This document shows positions 1-7,934 of a DNA stretch of 64,000 bases, piece by piece. Each line of letters starts with the position of its first letter. The stretch's first letter is position 1. Both the position numbers and the translations under genes were made by a program. Below the pieces are notes generated by a model. That model ran no database searches and was not told the DNA's origin. It saw only the letters and a program-made list of their open reading frames with translations. The stretch comes from JANNPJ01 sp965200525 (GTDB lineage: Bacteria; Actinomycetota; Actinomycetes; Actinomycetales; Kineosporiaceae): contig OZ241368.1 in the NCBI GenBank assembly GCA_965200525.1, positions 1,240,001 to 1,304,000 on the forward strand. Direction: 5' to 3'.

Positions 1-1200
1 CTCGGCCTCAAGGGCGCGGCGTTCCCGTGGCGCACGATCAACGGCGACGAGTGCTCCGGGTACTGGCCGGCCGGCACCGCCGCGTTCCACATCAACGCCG
101 ACATCGCCGACGCCGTGATCCGCTATCACGACGCCACCCGCGACGAGGCCTTCGACCGCGAGGTCGGCCTGGAACTGCTGGTCGAGACGGCCCGGCTGTG
201 GCGCTCGCTGGGCTCGCACGACCGCGACGGCTGGTTCCGGATCGACGGCGTGACCGGGCCCGACGAGTACAGCGCGGTGCAGGACAACAACGTCTACACC
301 AACCTGATGGCCGAGCGGAACCTGCGGGCGGCGGCGGCCGTGGCCCGGCGCTACCCGGCCGAGGCGACCGCGCTCGGGGTCACCGCCGACGAGATCGCCG
401 CCTGGCGGCAGTGCGCCGACACGGTGTTCATCCCGTTCGACGAGAAGCTCGGCGTGCACCCGCAGTCCGAGGGCTTCACCCGGCACGCGGTGCTCGACTT
501 CGAGTCGCTCACCGACGCCGACTACCCGCTGCTGCTGAGCATGCCGTACGTGCAGCTCTACCGGCAGCAGGTGGTCAAGCAGTCCGACCTGGTGCTGGCC
601 ATGCAGTTGCGCGGCGACGCGTTCACGGCCGAGCAGAAGGCGGCCAACTTCGCCTACTACGAGAAGCTCACGGTCCGGGACTCGTCGCTGTCGGCCTGCA
701 CCCAGGCGGTGATCGCGGCCGAGGTCGGCCATCTCGGGCTGGCCTACGACTACGCCTGCGAGGCGGCCCTGATGGACCTGCACGACACCACCCGGACGAC
801 CGGTAACGGCCTGCACATCGCCTCGCTGGCCGGAGCCTGGATGACGCTGGTCGGTGGGTTCGGCGGGATGCGCGACCACGCCGGCACGCTGAGCTTCTCG
901 CCCCGGCTGCCGCCGGAGATCACCCGGCTGGCCTTCACCATCACCCACCGGGGACTGCGGTTGCGGGTGGAGACCAACGGCCGGGACGCCACCTACACCC
1001 TCAACGACCACGACGCCACGCTTGAGCTGCAGCATCACGGCGAGCGGGTGTCCCTGGTCAGCGGCAAGCCGGTGACGCTGTCGGTGCCACCGGCCCCGAG
1101 CCGGCCGCGCCCCACCCAGCCCTACGGCCGCGAACCCCGCCGGGCCTTCCGGGGCAACAACAACCCGGTGGCGGCCGCCGAGCCCTTCCACGCCGGCTGA
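1..1200 (+). CDS. Glycoside hydrolase family 65 (maltose/trehalose/kojibiose phosphorylase-like), C-terminal part
   Basis: The frame is open from the first base and ends in TGA at 1198-1200, so the N-terminus lies outside the window. Family GH65 enzymes phosphorolyse or hydrolyse alpha-glucosides such as maltose, trehalose or kojibiose in the cytoplasm. The visible part starts in the (alpha/alpha)6 barrel. GAAFPWRTINGDECSGYW near the start and DGVTGPDEYSAVQDNN around bases 243-290 are characteristic; the Glu of GPDEY is the family's general acid. The last ~150 residues (GNGLHIASLAGAW followed by a beta-rich tail with FSPRLPPEI) fit the small C-terminal domain. The extreme C-terminus is Pro/Arg-rich and probably disordered. 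Substrate cannot be assigned. A fused beta-phosphoglucomutase, common in this family, would lie upstream of the window. The gene converges on deoA, with a strong hairpin between them. Confidence 0.9.
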   Translation, partial: LGLKGAAFPWRTINGDECSGYWPAGTAAFHINADIADAVIRYHDATRDEAFDREVGLELLVETARLWRSLGSHDRDGWFRIDGVTGPDEYSAVQDNNVYTNLMAERNLRAAAAVARRYPAEATALGVTADEIAAWRQCADTVFIPFDEKLGVHPQSEGFTRHAVLDFESLTDADYPLLLSMPYVQLYRQQVVKQSDLVLAMQLRGDAFTAEQKAANFAYYEKLTVRDSSLSACTQAVIAAEVGHLGLAYDYACEAALMDLHDTTRTTGNGLHIASLAGAWMTLVGGFGGMRDHAGTLSFSPRLPPEITRLAFTITHRGLRLRVETNGRDATYTLNDHDATLELQHHGERVSLVSGKPVTLSVPPAPSRPRPTQPYGREPRRAFRGNNNPVAAAEPFHAG

Positions 1201-1218
1201 GGGTCCGCCCCCGCTGAG

Positions 1219-1265
1219 ATCGGGCCGGGATCTGACCCATCGGCCAGGTCAGAACCCGGCCCGAT
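1219..1265. terminator. Bidirectional hairpin terminator between GH65 gene and deoA
   Basis: Two 19-nt arms, 1219-1237 and 1247-1265, are complementary with one mismatch and enclose a 9-nt loop. The structure sits between two convergent genes, 18 bp after one stop and 15 bp before the other. There is no T-run on either side, as is usual for actinobacterial terminators. Confidence 0.8.
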
Positions 1266-1280
1266 TGGCCGCTGCTCGCC

Positions 1281-2570
1281 TCAGGCGGTGATTCGGTCGA
1301 TCACCAGGGGGCGGAGCAGGGGGCGGTCGCCGAGGGGGGCGATCTGGTAGCCGCCGTCCAGGGCCTCCAGCGCGGCGGCGAACCGGTCCGGGGTGTCGGT
1401 GTGCAGGGTGAACAGCGGCTGCCCGCCGACCACCTCGGCCCCGGGCTTGGCGTGCATCTCGACCCCGGCCCCGGCCTGCACCGGGTCCTCCTTGCGGCTG
1501 CGGCCGGCGCCGAGCCGCCAAGCGGCCAGGCCCACCGCCATCGCGTCCAGCCCGACCAGGACGCCGTCGGCCGGGGCCAGCACCTGGTGAGTCTCCTTCG
1601 CGGTGGGCAGAGCTGCTTCGGGGTCGCCGCCCTGGGCCGCGATCATCCGCCGCCAGGAGTCCATCGCCGAGCCGTCGGCCAGGGCCTTCTCCGGGTCGGC
1701 GTCGATTCCGGCCGCCTGCAGCATCTCCCGGGCCAGCACCAGGGTCAGCTCGACGACGTCCGGCGGCCCGCCACCGGCCAGCACCTCGAGCGACTCCCGG
1801 ACCTCGAGGGCGTTGCCCGCGGTGAGCCCGAGCGGGGTCGACATCTCGGTCAGCAGGGCCACGGTGTTGACGCCGGCCGCCGCCCCGAGCTGGACCATCG
1901 TGGTGGCCAGCAGCCGGGCCTGGGCCTCGGTCTTCATGAACGCCCCGGTGCCGACCTTGACGTCGAGCACCAGCGCCCCGGTGCCCTCGGCGATCTTCTT
2001 GCTCATGATCGAGCTGGCGATCAGCGGGATCGACTCGACGGTGCCGGTGACGTCGCGCAGCGAGTACATCTTGCGGTCGGCCGGAGCCAGCCCGGCGCCG
2101 GCCGCGCAGACCACCGCGCCGACGTCGGAGAGCTGGGCGTGCATCTCGGCGTTGCTCAGTGAGGCCCGCCAGCCCGGGATCGACTCCAGCTTGTCCAGGG
2201 TGCCGCCGGTGTGCCCGAGCCCCCGGCCGGACAGCTGCGGCACCGCCGCGCCGCAGGCCGCGACCAGCGGGGTCAGGGGCAGGGTGATCTTGTCGCCGAC
2301 GCCGCCGGTGGAATGCTTGTCGGTGGTCGGGCGGTCGAGGCCGGAGAAGTCGAGCCGCTCCCCCGAGGCGACCATGGCCGCCGTCCAGCGGGCGATCTCG
2401 CCCGGCTGCATGCCGTTCAGCAGGATGGCCATCAGCAGGGCGGACATCTGCTCGTCGGCCACCGCACCCCGGGTGTAGGCACCGACCACCCAGTCGATCT
2501 GGGCGTCGCTCAGAATGCCCCGGTCCCGCTTGCGGGCGATCACGTCGACGGCTGCGAAGGCTTCGCTCAT
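1281..2570 (-). CDS. deoA: Thymidine phosphorylase
   Basis: The 429-residue protein cleaves thymidine (and deoxyuridine) with phosphate to thymine and 2-deoxyribose-1-phosphate in the cytoplasm. The N-terminal helical domain is followed by the phosphate-binding signature SGRGLGHTGGTLDKLESIPG, KHSTGGVGDK, and the C-terminal alpha/beta domain (DAMAVGLAAWRLGAGR) seen in the whole pyrimidine nucleoside phosphorylase family. Length matches bacterial members (about 430-440). The ATG at 2570 is supported by TAGTGT seven bases upstream, suggesting a leaderless transcript of its own. In many actinobacteria deoA directly follows cdd; here a gene on the other strand (2652-3230) separates them, so deoA is no longer in the cdd operon. 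Confidence 0.95.
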   Translation of the reverse strand: MSEAFAAVDVIARKRDRGILSDAQIDWVVGAYTRGAVADEQMSALLMAILLNGMQPGEIARWTAAMVASGERLDFSGLDRPTTDKHSTGGVGDKITLPLTPLVAACGAAVPQLSGRGLGHTGGTLDKLESIPGWRASLSNAEMHAQLSDVGAVVCAAGAGLAPADRKMYSLRDVTGTVESIPLIASSIMSKKIAEGTGALVLDVKVGTGAFMKTEAQARLLATTMVQLGAAAGVNTVALLTEMSTPLGLTAGNALEVRESLEVLAGGGPPDVVELTLVLAREMLQAAGIDADPEKALADGSAMDSWRRMIAAQGGDPEAALPTAKETHQVLAPADGVLVGLDAMAVGLAAWRLGAGRSRKEDPVQAGAGVEMHAKPGAEVVGGQPLFTLHTDTPDRFAAALEALDGGYQIAPLGDRPLLRPLVIDRITA

Positions 2571-2577
2571 CCAGCAG

Positions 2578-2583
2578 ACACTA
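2578..2583 (-). promoter_or_regulatory. -10 box of deoA (leaderless type)
   Basis: TAGTGT on the minus strand fits TANNNT and ends 7 nt before the ATG, which would place the transcription start on or next to the start codon. Confidence 0.55.
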
Positions 2584-2637
2584 GCCGCAGGATGGGCGCG
2601 AACCCCGCACCGGTACGCCCGACGCAGAACCGCTGGC

Positions 2638-2643
2638 TAGGAT
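2638..2643 (+). promoter_or_regulatory. -10 box of the YdeI-like gene (leaderless type)
   Basis: TAGGAT fits TANNNT and lies 8 nt before the ATG at 2652. It forms a divergent promoter pair with the deoA -10 box 54 bp away. Confidence 0.55.
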
Positions 2644-2651
2644 CGGGGACC

Positions 2652-3230
2652 ATGGTCAGCCCCCGTGAGAGTGACCGGTTCGAGGCCGAGACACTGCCCG
2701 AATGGCGGGCCTGGCTGGCGGTCAACCATCTCTCCAGCACGGGGATCTGGCTGGTGATGTGGAAGACGGCGACCGGCCGGCCGCGGATCGGCTACGAACC
2801 GGCGGTCGAGGAGGCCCTGGCCTTCGGCTGGGTCGACAGCAAGGGCGCGTCCCTGGACGACGAGCGGACCATGCTCTGGTTCACCCGGCGCAAGGACAGC
2901 AGCCCGTGGTCGCTGACCAACAAGGAGCGGGTGGCCCGGCTCGAGGCCTCGGGCCGGATGGCCGATGCCGGGCGCGGCGCGATCCGGGCGGCCCAGGCCA
3001 ACGGCATGTGGACGATCCTGGACGACGCCCAGCGGCTGATCGTGCCCGACGACCTGGCCACGGCCCTGGCCGCCGAGACCGGGGCCCGCGAGCACTGGGA
3101 CGGCTTCTCGGCCTCGGCCCGGCGCAGCGTGCTGGAGTGGATCGCGCTGGCCCGGCGGCCGGCCACCCGGCAGAACCGGATCGCCGAGACCGCCCGCCGC
3201 GCCGCCCTCGGCGAGCCGGCCAATCAGTAG
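2652..3230 (+). CDS. YdeI/OmpD-associated family protein
   Basis: This 192-residue cytoplasmic protein has the YdeI/OmpD-associated layout: an N-terminal WRAWLAVNH...GIWLVMWK block, the conserved EEALAFGWVDSK segment near residue 58, FTRRKDSSPWSLTNKERV, and a C-terminal helical region ending ARRPATRQNRIAETARRAA. The biochemical role of the family is not settled; some members have been linked to bacteriocin or antimicrobial peptide protection. The start at 2652 is chosen because a TANNNT box sits 8 nt upstream; the frame stays open further upstream but that stretch overlaps deoA on the other strand. The gene is oriented against both flanking nucleoside-salvage genes, so its presence there is probably an insertion into an older cdd-deoA pair rather than a functional link. 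Confidence 0.8.
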   Translation: MVSPRESDRFEAETLPEWRAWLAVNHLSSTGIWLVMWKTATGRPRIGYEPAVEEALAFGWVDSKGASLDDERTMLWFTRRKDSSPWSLTNKERVARLEASGRMADAGRGAIRAAQANGMWTILDDAQRLIVPDDLATALAAETGAREHWDGFSASARRSVLEWIALARRPATRQNRIAETARRAALGEPANQ

Positions 3231-3234
3231 CCCC

Positions 3235-3308
3235 GGTGCGGGCCCAGGTCAGGTGTGGACTCGGGCCGTTATGGACTCGGGCCAGGTGCGGGCTCGGGTC
3301 AGGTGTGG
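3235..3308. repeat. Imperfect 24-nt direct repeat
   Basis: GGTGCGGGCCCAGGTCAGGT plus four bases (3235-3258) recurs with three mismatches at 3285-3308, a 50-bp period. The second copy contains the stop codon and last codons of cdd. A short GGACTCGGGCC repeat lies between the copies. Confidence 0.6.
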
Positions 3309-3700
3309 GCGCGGCTGAGGTCGTCGGGGCCGAACGCGTCCGGCAGCACCTCGGCCATCGTGATCACCCCGTGCGAGGTCTCGACCAGCAGCGCCGCGCC
3401 GCCGAACTCCCAGAGCAGCTGCCGGCAGCGCCCGCAGGGCATCAGCAGCTCGCCGTCCGGCCCGACGCAGGTGAAGGCGACCAGCCGGCCACCGCCGCTC
3501 GCGTTCAGCGCCGAGACCAGGCCGCACTCGGCACACAGCCCGACGCCGTAGGAGGCGTTCTCGACGTTGCAGCCGACGACCACCCGGCCGTCGTCGACCA
3601 GGGCCGCCGCCCCGACCGGGAACCGGGAGTACGGCGCGTAGGCCTGCTGCATGACGGCCCGGGCCGCCGCCCGCAGCCCCTCCCAGTCGACCGCCGTCAT
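3299..3700 (-). CDS. cdd: Cytidine deaminase
   Basis: The 133-residue enzyme deaminates cytidine and deoxycytidine to uridine and deoxyuridine. The zinc site is visible: CAE in NASYGVGLCAECGLV (the Glu is the proton shuttle) and PCGRCRQ, giving the three Cys ligands of the tetrameric bacterial class. NVENASYG is the substrate-binding stretch. Length is typical (130-136). Its ATG overlaps the stop codon of the upstream permease as ATGA, so it is the last gene of the bmpA-ABC transporter operon. The context indicates salvage of imported pyrimidine nucleosides. The final residues fall inside a 24-nt direct repeat. Confidence 0.95.
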   Translation of the reverse strand: MTAVDWEGLRAAARAVMQQAYAPYSRFPVGAAALVDDGRVVVGCNVENASYGVGLCAECGLVSALNASGGGRLVAFTCVGPDGELLMPCGRCRQLLWEFGGAALLVETSHGVITMAEVLPDAFGPDDLSRAHT

Positions 3701-4977
3701 CGGCTGCCGCCGCGGCGGTAGACCAGACCGTCGGCCTTCGGCATCCGCAACCGCTGCGAGGCCAGGGCCAGCACCAGCAGCGTGGTGATGTACGGCGTCA
3801 TGAAGGTGATCTGCTGCGGCAGCTGGTCGGACTCGAGGTACCAGAACAGCGACAGCAGGGCGAAGACGGCCGAGACGACCCCGGCCACGACCCGGCGCTG
3901 CCAGAGCGCGTAGAGCGCCAACCCGGCCAGCAGCACGGCCACCACCAGCAGCAGGGCGTGCACGGCGTCGGCGTTGCGCAGCTGCATCGCGTCGGTGTAG
4001 CCGAACAGGCCGGCTCCGGCGACCAGACCGCCGGGCCGCCAGTTACCGAAGATCATCGCGGCCAGGCCGATGTACCCGCGCCCGCCGGTCTGGCCCTCGC
4101 GGTAGATCCCGGAGGCGACGATGGCCAGGTAGGCGCCGGCGAACCCGGCCAGCGCCCCGGACATCACCACCGCGGCGTACTTGTGCAGGTAGACCTTCAC
4201 CCCGAGAGACTCGGCCGCGTAAGGGTCTTCGCCGCAGGCCCGCAAGCGCAGCCCGAAAGCGGTTCGCCAGAGTATGAAGTAGGTGGCCACCACCAGGGCC
4301 ACCGCGACCAGGGTGAGCACCGAGACGTTGGTGGTCAGCCCGCGCAGAATGCCGGCCAGGTCGGAGATCAGGAACCAGTGGTGCCCCTCCAGCGGGTTCA
4401 GCAGGTCGGCCGCGCCCGGGATCGAGGGGGCCGGCAGCGACGGGATGTGCGGGGACTGGGACTGCCCGCCGCCGGGCGTGCCGTCGAGCAGCACCCGGGC
4501 CATGAACTGGGTGACGCCGAGCCCGAGGATGTTGATCGCCACGCCGGAGACGATGTGGTCGACGCCGAAGGTGATCGTGGCGACGGCGTGCACCAGGCCA
4601 CCGACCGCGCCGAACGCGATCGCGGCCAGCAGTCCGAGCCAGGGCCCGTGCTGCCAGCCGATCCAGCCGGCCCCGAAGGTGCCGAGGATCATCATGCCTT
4701 CGAGGCCGATGTTGACCACGCCGGCCCGTTCGGACCACAGCCCGCCCAGGCCGGCCATGCCGATCGGAACAGCCAGGGTGAGGGCGGCGCTGACCGTCCC
4801 GCCGGAGGTGAGGTCGCCGGCGCCGGAGATCGTCCGGACCGCGCTGAGCGCGACCAGCCCGAGGGCGACCAGCATCAGGATCCGGTACCGGCCGAGCGCG
4901 GCCAGCCGGCTCGACGTCGGGGCCGGACCGGCCGAACCGCCCGGCTCGGCGTTCCTGACCTGCGTCGGGGCGCTCAC
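3697..4977 (-). CDS. ABC nucleoside transporter permease (YufQ/NupQ type)
   Basis: This 426-residue integral membrane protein belongs to the branched-chain amino acid/ribose-type permease superfamily that partners BMP lipoproteins. After a polar N-terminus of about 30 residues it shows roughly ten hydrophobic segments, with the conserved ERAGVVNIGLEGMMILG motif near residue 85 and ACGEDPYAAESLGV near residue 250 (the EAA-like coupling region). It forms the inner-membrane channel with the permease encoded upstream. The start is GTG, overlapping the upstream stop as GTGA; its stop overlaps the cdd ATG. The neighbouring cdd and deoA genes make nucleosides the most likely substrate, but this is inference from context and family. 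Confidence 0.9.
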   Translation of the reverse strand: MSAPTQVRNAEPGGSAGPAPTSSRLAALGRYRILMLVALGLVALSAVRTISGAGDLTSGGTVSAALTLAVPIGMAGLGGLWSERAGVVNIGLEGMMILGTFGAGWIGWQHGPWLGLLAAIAFGAVGGLVHAVATITFGVDHIVSGVAINILGLGVTQFMARVLLDGTPGGGQSQSPHIPSLPAPSIPGAADLLNPLEGHHWFLISDLAGILRGLTTNVSVLTLVAVALVVATYFILWRTAFGLRLRACGEDPYAAESLGVKVYLHKYAAVVMSGALAGFAGAYLAIVASGIYREGQTGGRGYIGLAAMIFGNWRPGGLVAGAGLFGYTDAMQLRNADAVHALLLVVAVLLAGLALYALWQRRVVAGVVSAVFALLSLFWYLESDQLPQQITFMTPYITTLLVLALASQRLRMPKADGLVYRRGGSR

Positions 4978-6155
4978 GGCGTGGCTCCTTCGGGCACGGC
5001 GGGATCCTGTTGGGCGAGAGTTCGACCGACGTCGCGTTGCTGGGCGATCACCCGGTAGCGGCGGACCAGCTCGTAGGCGATGACCACCGACAGCACGATC
5101 ACGCCCTGGGTGATCAGCACGATCTCCTTGGCCACCCCCTCCAGGTCGAGGATCTGCGAGGAGTTGTCGAGGAAGCCGAACAGCAGCGCCCCGATCGCCG
5201 CCCCGACCGCGGTGTTCCGGCCCAGCAGGGCGATCGCGATCCCGGTGAAGCCGAGGCCGGCCGGGAAGTCGAGCGAGTAGGTGTACGAGCTGCCGAGCAG
5301 CTGCGGCATGCCGACCAGCCCGGCCAGCCCGCCCGAGATGAGCATGCTGATCAGGACCATTCGCTTGACGTTGACCCCGCTGGCCACGGCCGCGGCCTCG
5401 TTCTGGCCGGTGGCCCGCAGCTCGAAGCCGAACCGGGTGCGCTCGATCAGGAACCAGTAGGCCGCGCCGGCGATCACGGCCAGCACGATCAGGCCGTAGA
5501 CCTGGAGCGTGGAGTCGGGGATCAGGTCGATCCCCGGCACCTGGCCCGACTTGGGGATCGGCTTGGTGCCGATGTTGTTCGAGCCGACCGTCGACACCGC
5601 CAGCCGGCCGGGGGTGAGCAGATAGGCGACCAGGCCGGTGGCGATGAAGTTGAGCATGATCGTCGAGATCACCTCGCTGACCCCGCGGTAGACCTTGAGC
5701 AGGCCGGCGATCGCGGCCCAGCTGCCGCCGACCAGCACGGCGACCACGATGATCAGCCCGACGTGGATCGGCGCGGGCAGGCTGACCGCCCCGCCGACCG
5801 AGGCGGCCAGCATGGCCGCCAGCCGGTACTGCCCGTCGACCCCGATGTTGAACAGGTTCATCCGGAAGCCGACGGCGACCGCGAGCGCGGCGAAGTAGTA
5901 CGTGACCGCCGAGTTGATGATCAGCGTGGTGGTGCGCGGCTGACCGGCGTAGTCGAGCATCACCCTGAAGGTGTGGACCGGCGCTGTGCCGGTCGAGAGC
6001 AGCACCAGCGAGGTGATCACCAGCGAGATCACGATGGCCAGCAGCGGGGCGGCCAGGCTCAGGCCGATCCGCCGGATCCGGTCCTGGGCCAGCAGCCGGC
6101 CGGCCGACGCCTCGGCCCGGGGAGCCGGCGACTGGGCCGGCGCGGTGGTGCTCAT
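4974..6155 (-). CDS. ABC nucleoside transporter permease (YufP/NupP type)
   Basis: The 393-residue protein is the second channel subunit. It has about nine or ten transmembrane stretches, a cytoplasmic N-terminus of about 40 residues, and the family motifs YFAALAVAVGFRMNLFNIGVD near residue 105 and RATGQNEAAAVASGVNVKRM near residue 255. The reading frame is open further upstream, but the ATG at 6155 is preferred because it overlaps the ATPase stop codon as ATGA and gives the normal family length. It should pair with the 3697-4977 permease as a heterodimer in the cytoplasmic membrane. Confidence 0.9.
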   Translation of the reverse strand: MSTTAPAQSPAPRAEASAGRLLAQDRIRRIGLSLAAPLLAIVISLVITSLVLLSTGTAPVHTFRVMLDYAGQPRTTTLIINSAVTYYFAALAVAVGFRMNLFNIGVDGQYRLAAMLAASVGGAVSLPAPIHVGLIIVVAVLVGGSWAAIAGLLKVYRGVSEVISTIMLNFIATGLVAYLLTPGRLAVSTVGSNNIGTKPIPKSGQVPGIDLIPDSTLQVYGLIVLAVIAGAAYWFLIERTRFGFELRATGQNEAAAVASGVNVKRMVLISMLISGGLAGLVGMPQLLGSSYTYSLDFPAGLGFTGIAIALLGRNTAVGAAIGALLFGFLDNSSQILDLEGVAKEIVLITQGVIVLSVVIAYELVRRYRVIAQQRDVGRTLAQQDPAVPEGATP

Positions 6156-7699
6156 GCTGCTCCTGTCATGGCCGAGCCGAGTTGCTCCGGGGTGACGTCG
6201 GACGGGTCGACGTCGGCGACCAGGCGACCGCGCAGGATCACCGTCAGGGTGTCGGAGAGGCCGATCAGCTCGTCGAGATCGGCGCTGATCAGCAGCACGG
6301 CCAGGCCCTCGGCCCGGGCCGCGCGGAGCAGGTCCCAGATGGCGGCCTGGGCGCCGACGTCGACCCCGCGGGTCGGGTGGGCCGCGATCAGCAGCTTGGG
6401 CGCCCCGCTCATCTCCCGACCGACGATCAGCTTCTGCTGGTTGCCCCCGGACAGGGCCGAGGCCAGCACGTCGATGGACGGCGTGCGGACGTCGTACTCC
6501 CGCACGATCCGGCGGGTGTCGGCCCGGGCGCCGGAGCGGTTGATCAGCAGGCCACGCCGGTTGGGGGCCCGGGTCTGGTGGCCCAGCACCCGGTTCTCCC
6601 ACAGCGACGAGGCCACCAGCAGGCCGTGACGTTGCCGGTCCTCGGGGATGAACCCGCAGCCGGCCTCGCGCCGGCGCCGGGTGGACCAGGTGGTCATGTC
6701 CTCACCGGAGAGCCGGATCTGCCCGGTGGAGGCGGGCCGCATGCCCATGATCGCCTCAACCAGCTCGGCCTGGCCGTTGCCCTCGACCCCGGCGATGCCG
6801 AGCACCTCGCCGGCGTGGATGGTGAAGCCGATGCCTTCGAGCAGCTGCCGGCCGTCGTCGTCCACCAGCCCGAGGTCGGTGACTTCGAGCACCGGCCGGT
6901 CGGTCACGGTCGACTCGCTGGTCTGCGGCGACGGCAGTTCGCTGCCCACCATCAGCTCGGCCAGCTGCCGGGAGGTGACCTGCTTCGGGTCGACCGTGGC
7001 CACCGTGGTGCCCCGGCGCATCACCGTGATGTCGTCGGCCACCGAGAGCACCTCGTCGAGCTTGTGCGAGATGAAGATGATCGACAGGCCCTGGCTCTTG
7101 AGCTCCTCCAGGGCGTGGAACAGCTCGTCGACCTCCTGCGGCACCAGCACGGCGGTCGGCTCGTCGAGGACCAGCGTGCGGGCCCCGCGGTAGAGCACCT
7201 TGATGATCTCGACCCGCTGCCGGTCGCCCACGCCGAGCCGCTCGACCAGGGCGTCGGGGTCGACCTCGAGGCCGTACCGGGCCCCGATCTCGCGAATCTT
7301 CTGCCGGGCGAACTCGCGGTCGAGCCCGAGGCCCTTGCGCGGTTCGGCGCCGAGCACGACGTTCTCCAGCACGGTGAAGTTGTCGGCCAGCATGAAGTGC
7401 TGGTGCACCATGCCCACGCCGCGGGCGATCGCATCGGCCGGGCTGTGCAGCACGACCTGTTCGCCCTCGATCGCGATCGTGCCCTCGTCGGGGCGGTGCA
7501 TCCCGTACAGGGTCTTCATCAGGGTCGACTTGCCGGCGCCGTTCTCACCCACCACGGCGTGCACGGTGCCCCGGGCCACCCGCAGGTTGACGTCGCGGTT
7601 GGCCACCACCCCCGGAAACCGCTTCGTGATGCCGATCAGCTCGACCGCAGCCGGGATCGGATCGGCGCTCGCCTCCGTGCTCGCTACCTCGGTGCTCAC
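6152..7699 (-). CDS. ABC nucleoside transporter ATPase with two nucleotide-binding domains
   Basis: The 515-residue protein contains two fused ABC domains, as in sugar and nucleoside importers (NupO/RbsA type). Domain 1 has Walker A GENGAGKST near residue 55, a signature LGVGDRQRVEI and Walker B TLVLDEPTAVL. Domain 2 has a degenerate Walker A (GVEGNGQAEL), signature LSGGNQQKLIV and a Walker B region KLLIAAHPTRGVD in which the usual Asp is replaced; asymmetric domains are normal in this class. The GTG start at 7699 has an AAAGG ribosome-binding site. The gene lies behind the lipoprotein gene, from which it is separated by 235 bp containing a strong hairpin, and its stop overlaps the next permease start. 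Confidence 0.92.
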   Translation of the reverse strand: MSTEVASTEASADPIPAAVELIGITKRFPGVVANRDVNLRVARGTVHAVVGENGAGKSTLMKTLYGMHRPDEGTIAIEGEQVVLHSPADAIARGVGMVHQHFMLADNFTVLENVVLGAEPRKGLGLDREFARQKIREIGARYGLEVDPDALVERLGVGDRQRVEIIKVLYRGARTLVLDEPTAVLVPQEVDELFHALEELKSQGLSIIFISHKLDEVLSVADDITVMRRGTTVATVDPKQVTSRQLAELMVGSELPSPQTSESTVTDRPVLEVTDLGLVDDDGRQLLEGIGFTIHAGEVLGIAGVEGNGQAELVEAIMGMRPASTGQIRLSGEDMTTWSTRRRREAGCGFIPEDRQRHGLLVASSLWENRVLGHQTRAPNRRGLLINRSGARADTRRIVREYDVRTPSIDVLASALSGGNQQKLIVGREMSGAPKLLIAAHPTRGVDVGAQAAIWDLLRAARAEGLAVLLISADLDELIGLSDTLTVILRGRLVADVDPSDVTPEQLGSAMTGAA

Positions 7700-7864
7700 C
7701 GCGACACCTTTCCGACCTCGCGCCTTCTCGACCGTTCCGGGACGAACGACAACCTAACCACCCCCACCGACAGACACCGCACCGCCGGTCGAACTGTTCC
7801 CCGATCGGCCCACGGCACCGCCTCGCAACCGCCTCGGGACCGCCTCGGGACCGCCTGGAACTCA

Positions 7865-7903
7865 GCCGCCGTCCCGGCCCGGAAGTCGGGCCGGAACGGC
7901 GGC
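7865..7903 (-). terminator. Hairpin between bmpA and the ABC transporter genes
   Basis: Arms 7865-7880 and 7888-7903 pair over 16 positions with one mismatch around a 7-nt loop. On the minus strand the structure begins 31 bp after the lipoprotein stop codon and ends about 165 bp before the ATPase start. It probably terminates or attenuates readthrough. Confidence 0.75.
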
Positions 7904-7934
7904 TGGGTGAATCGGACCTGCTGTACCGCTGGTG

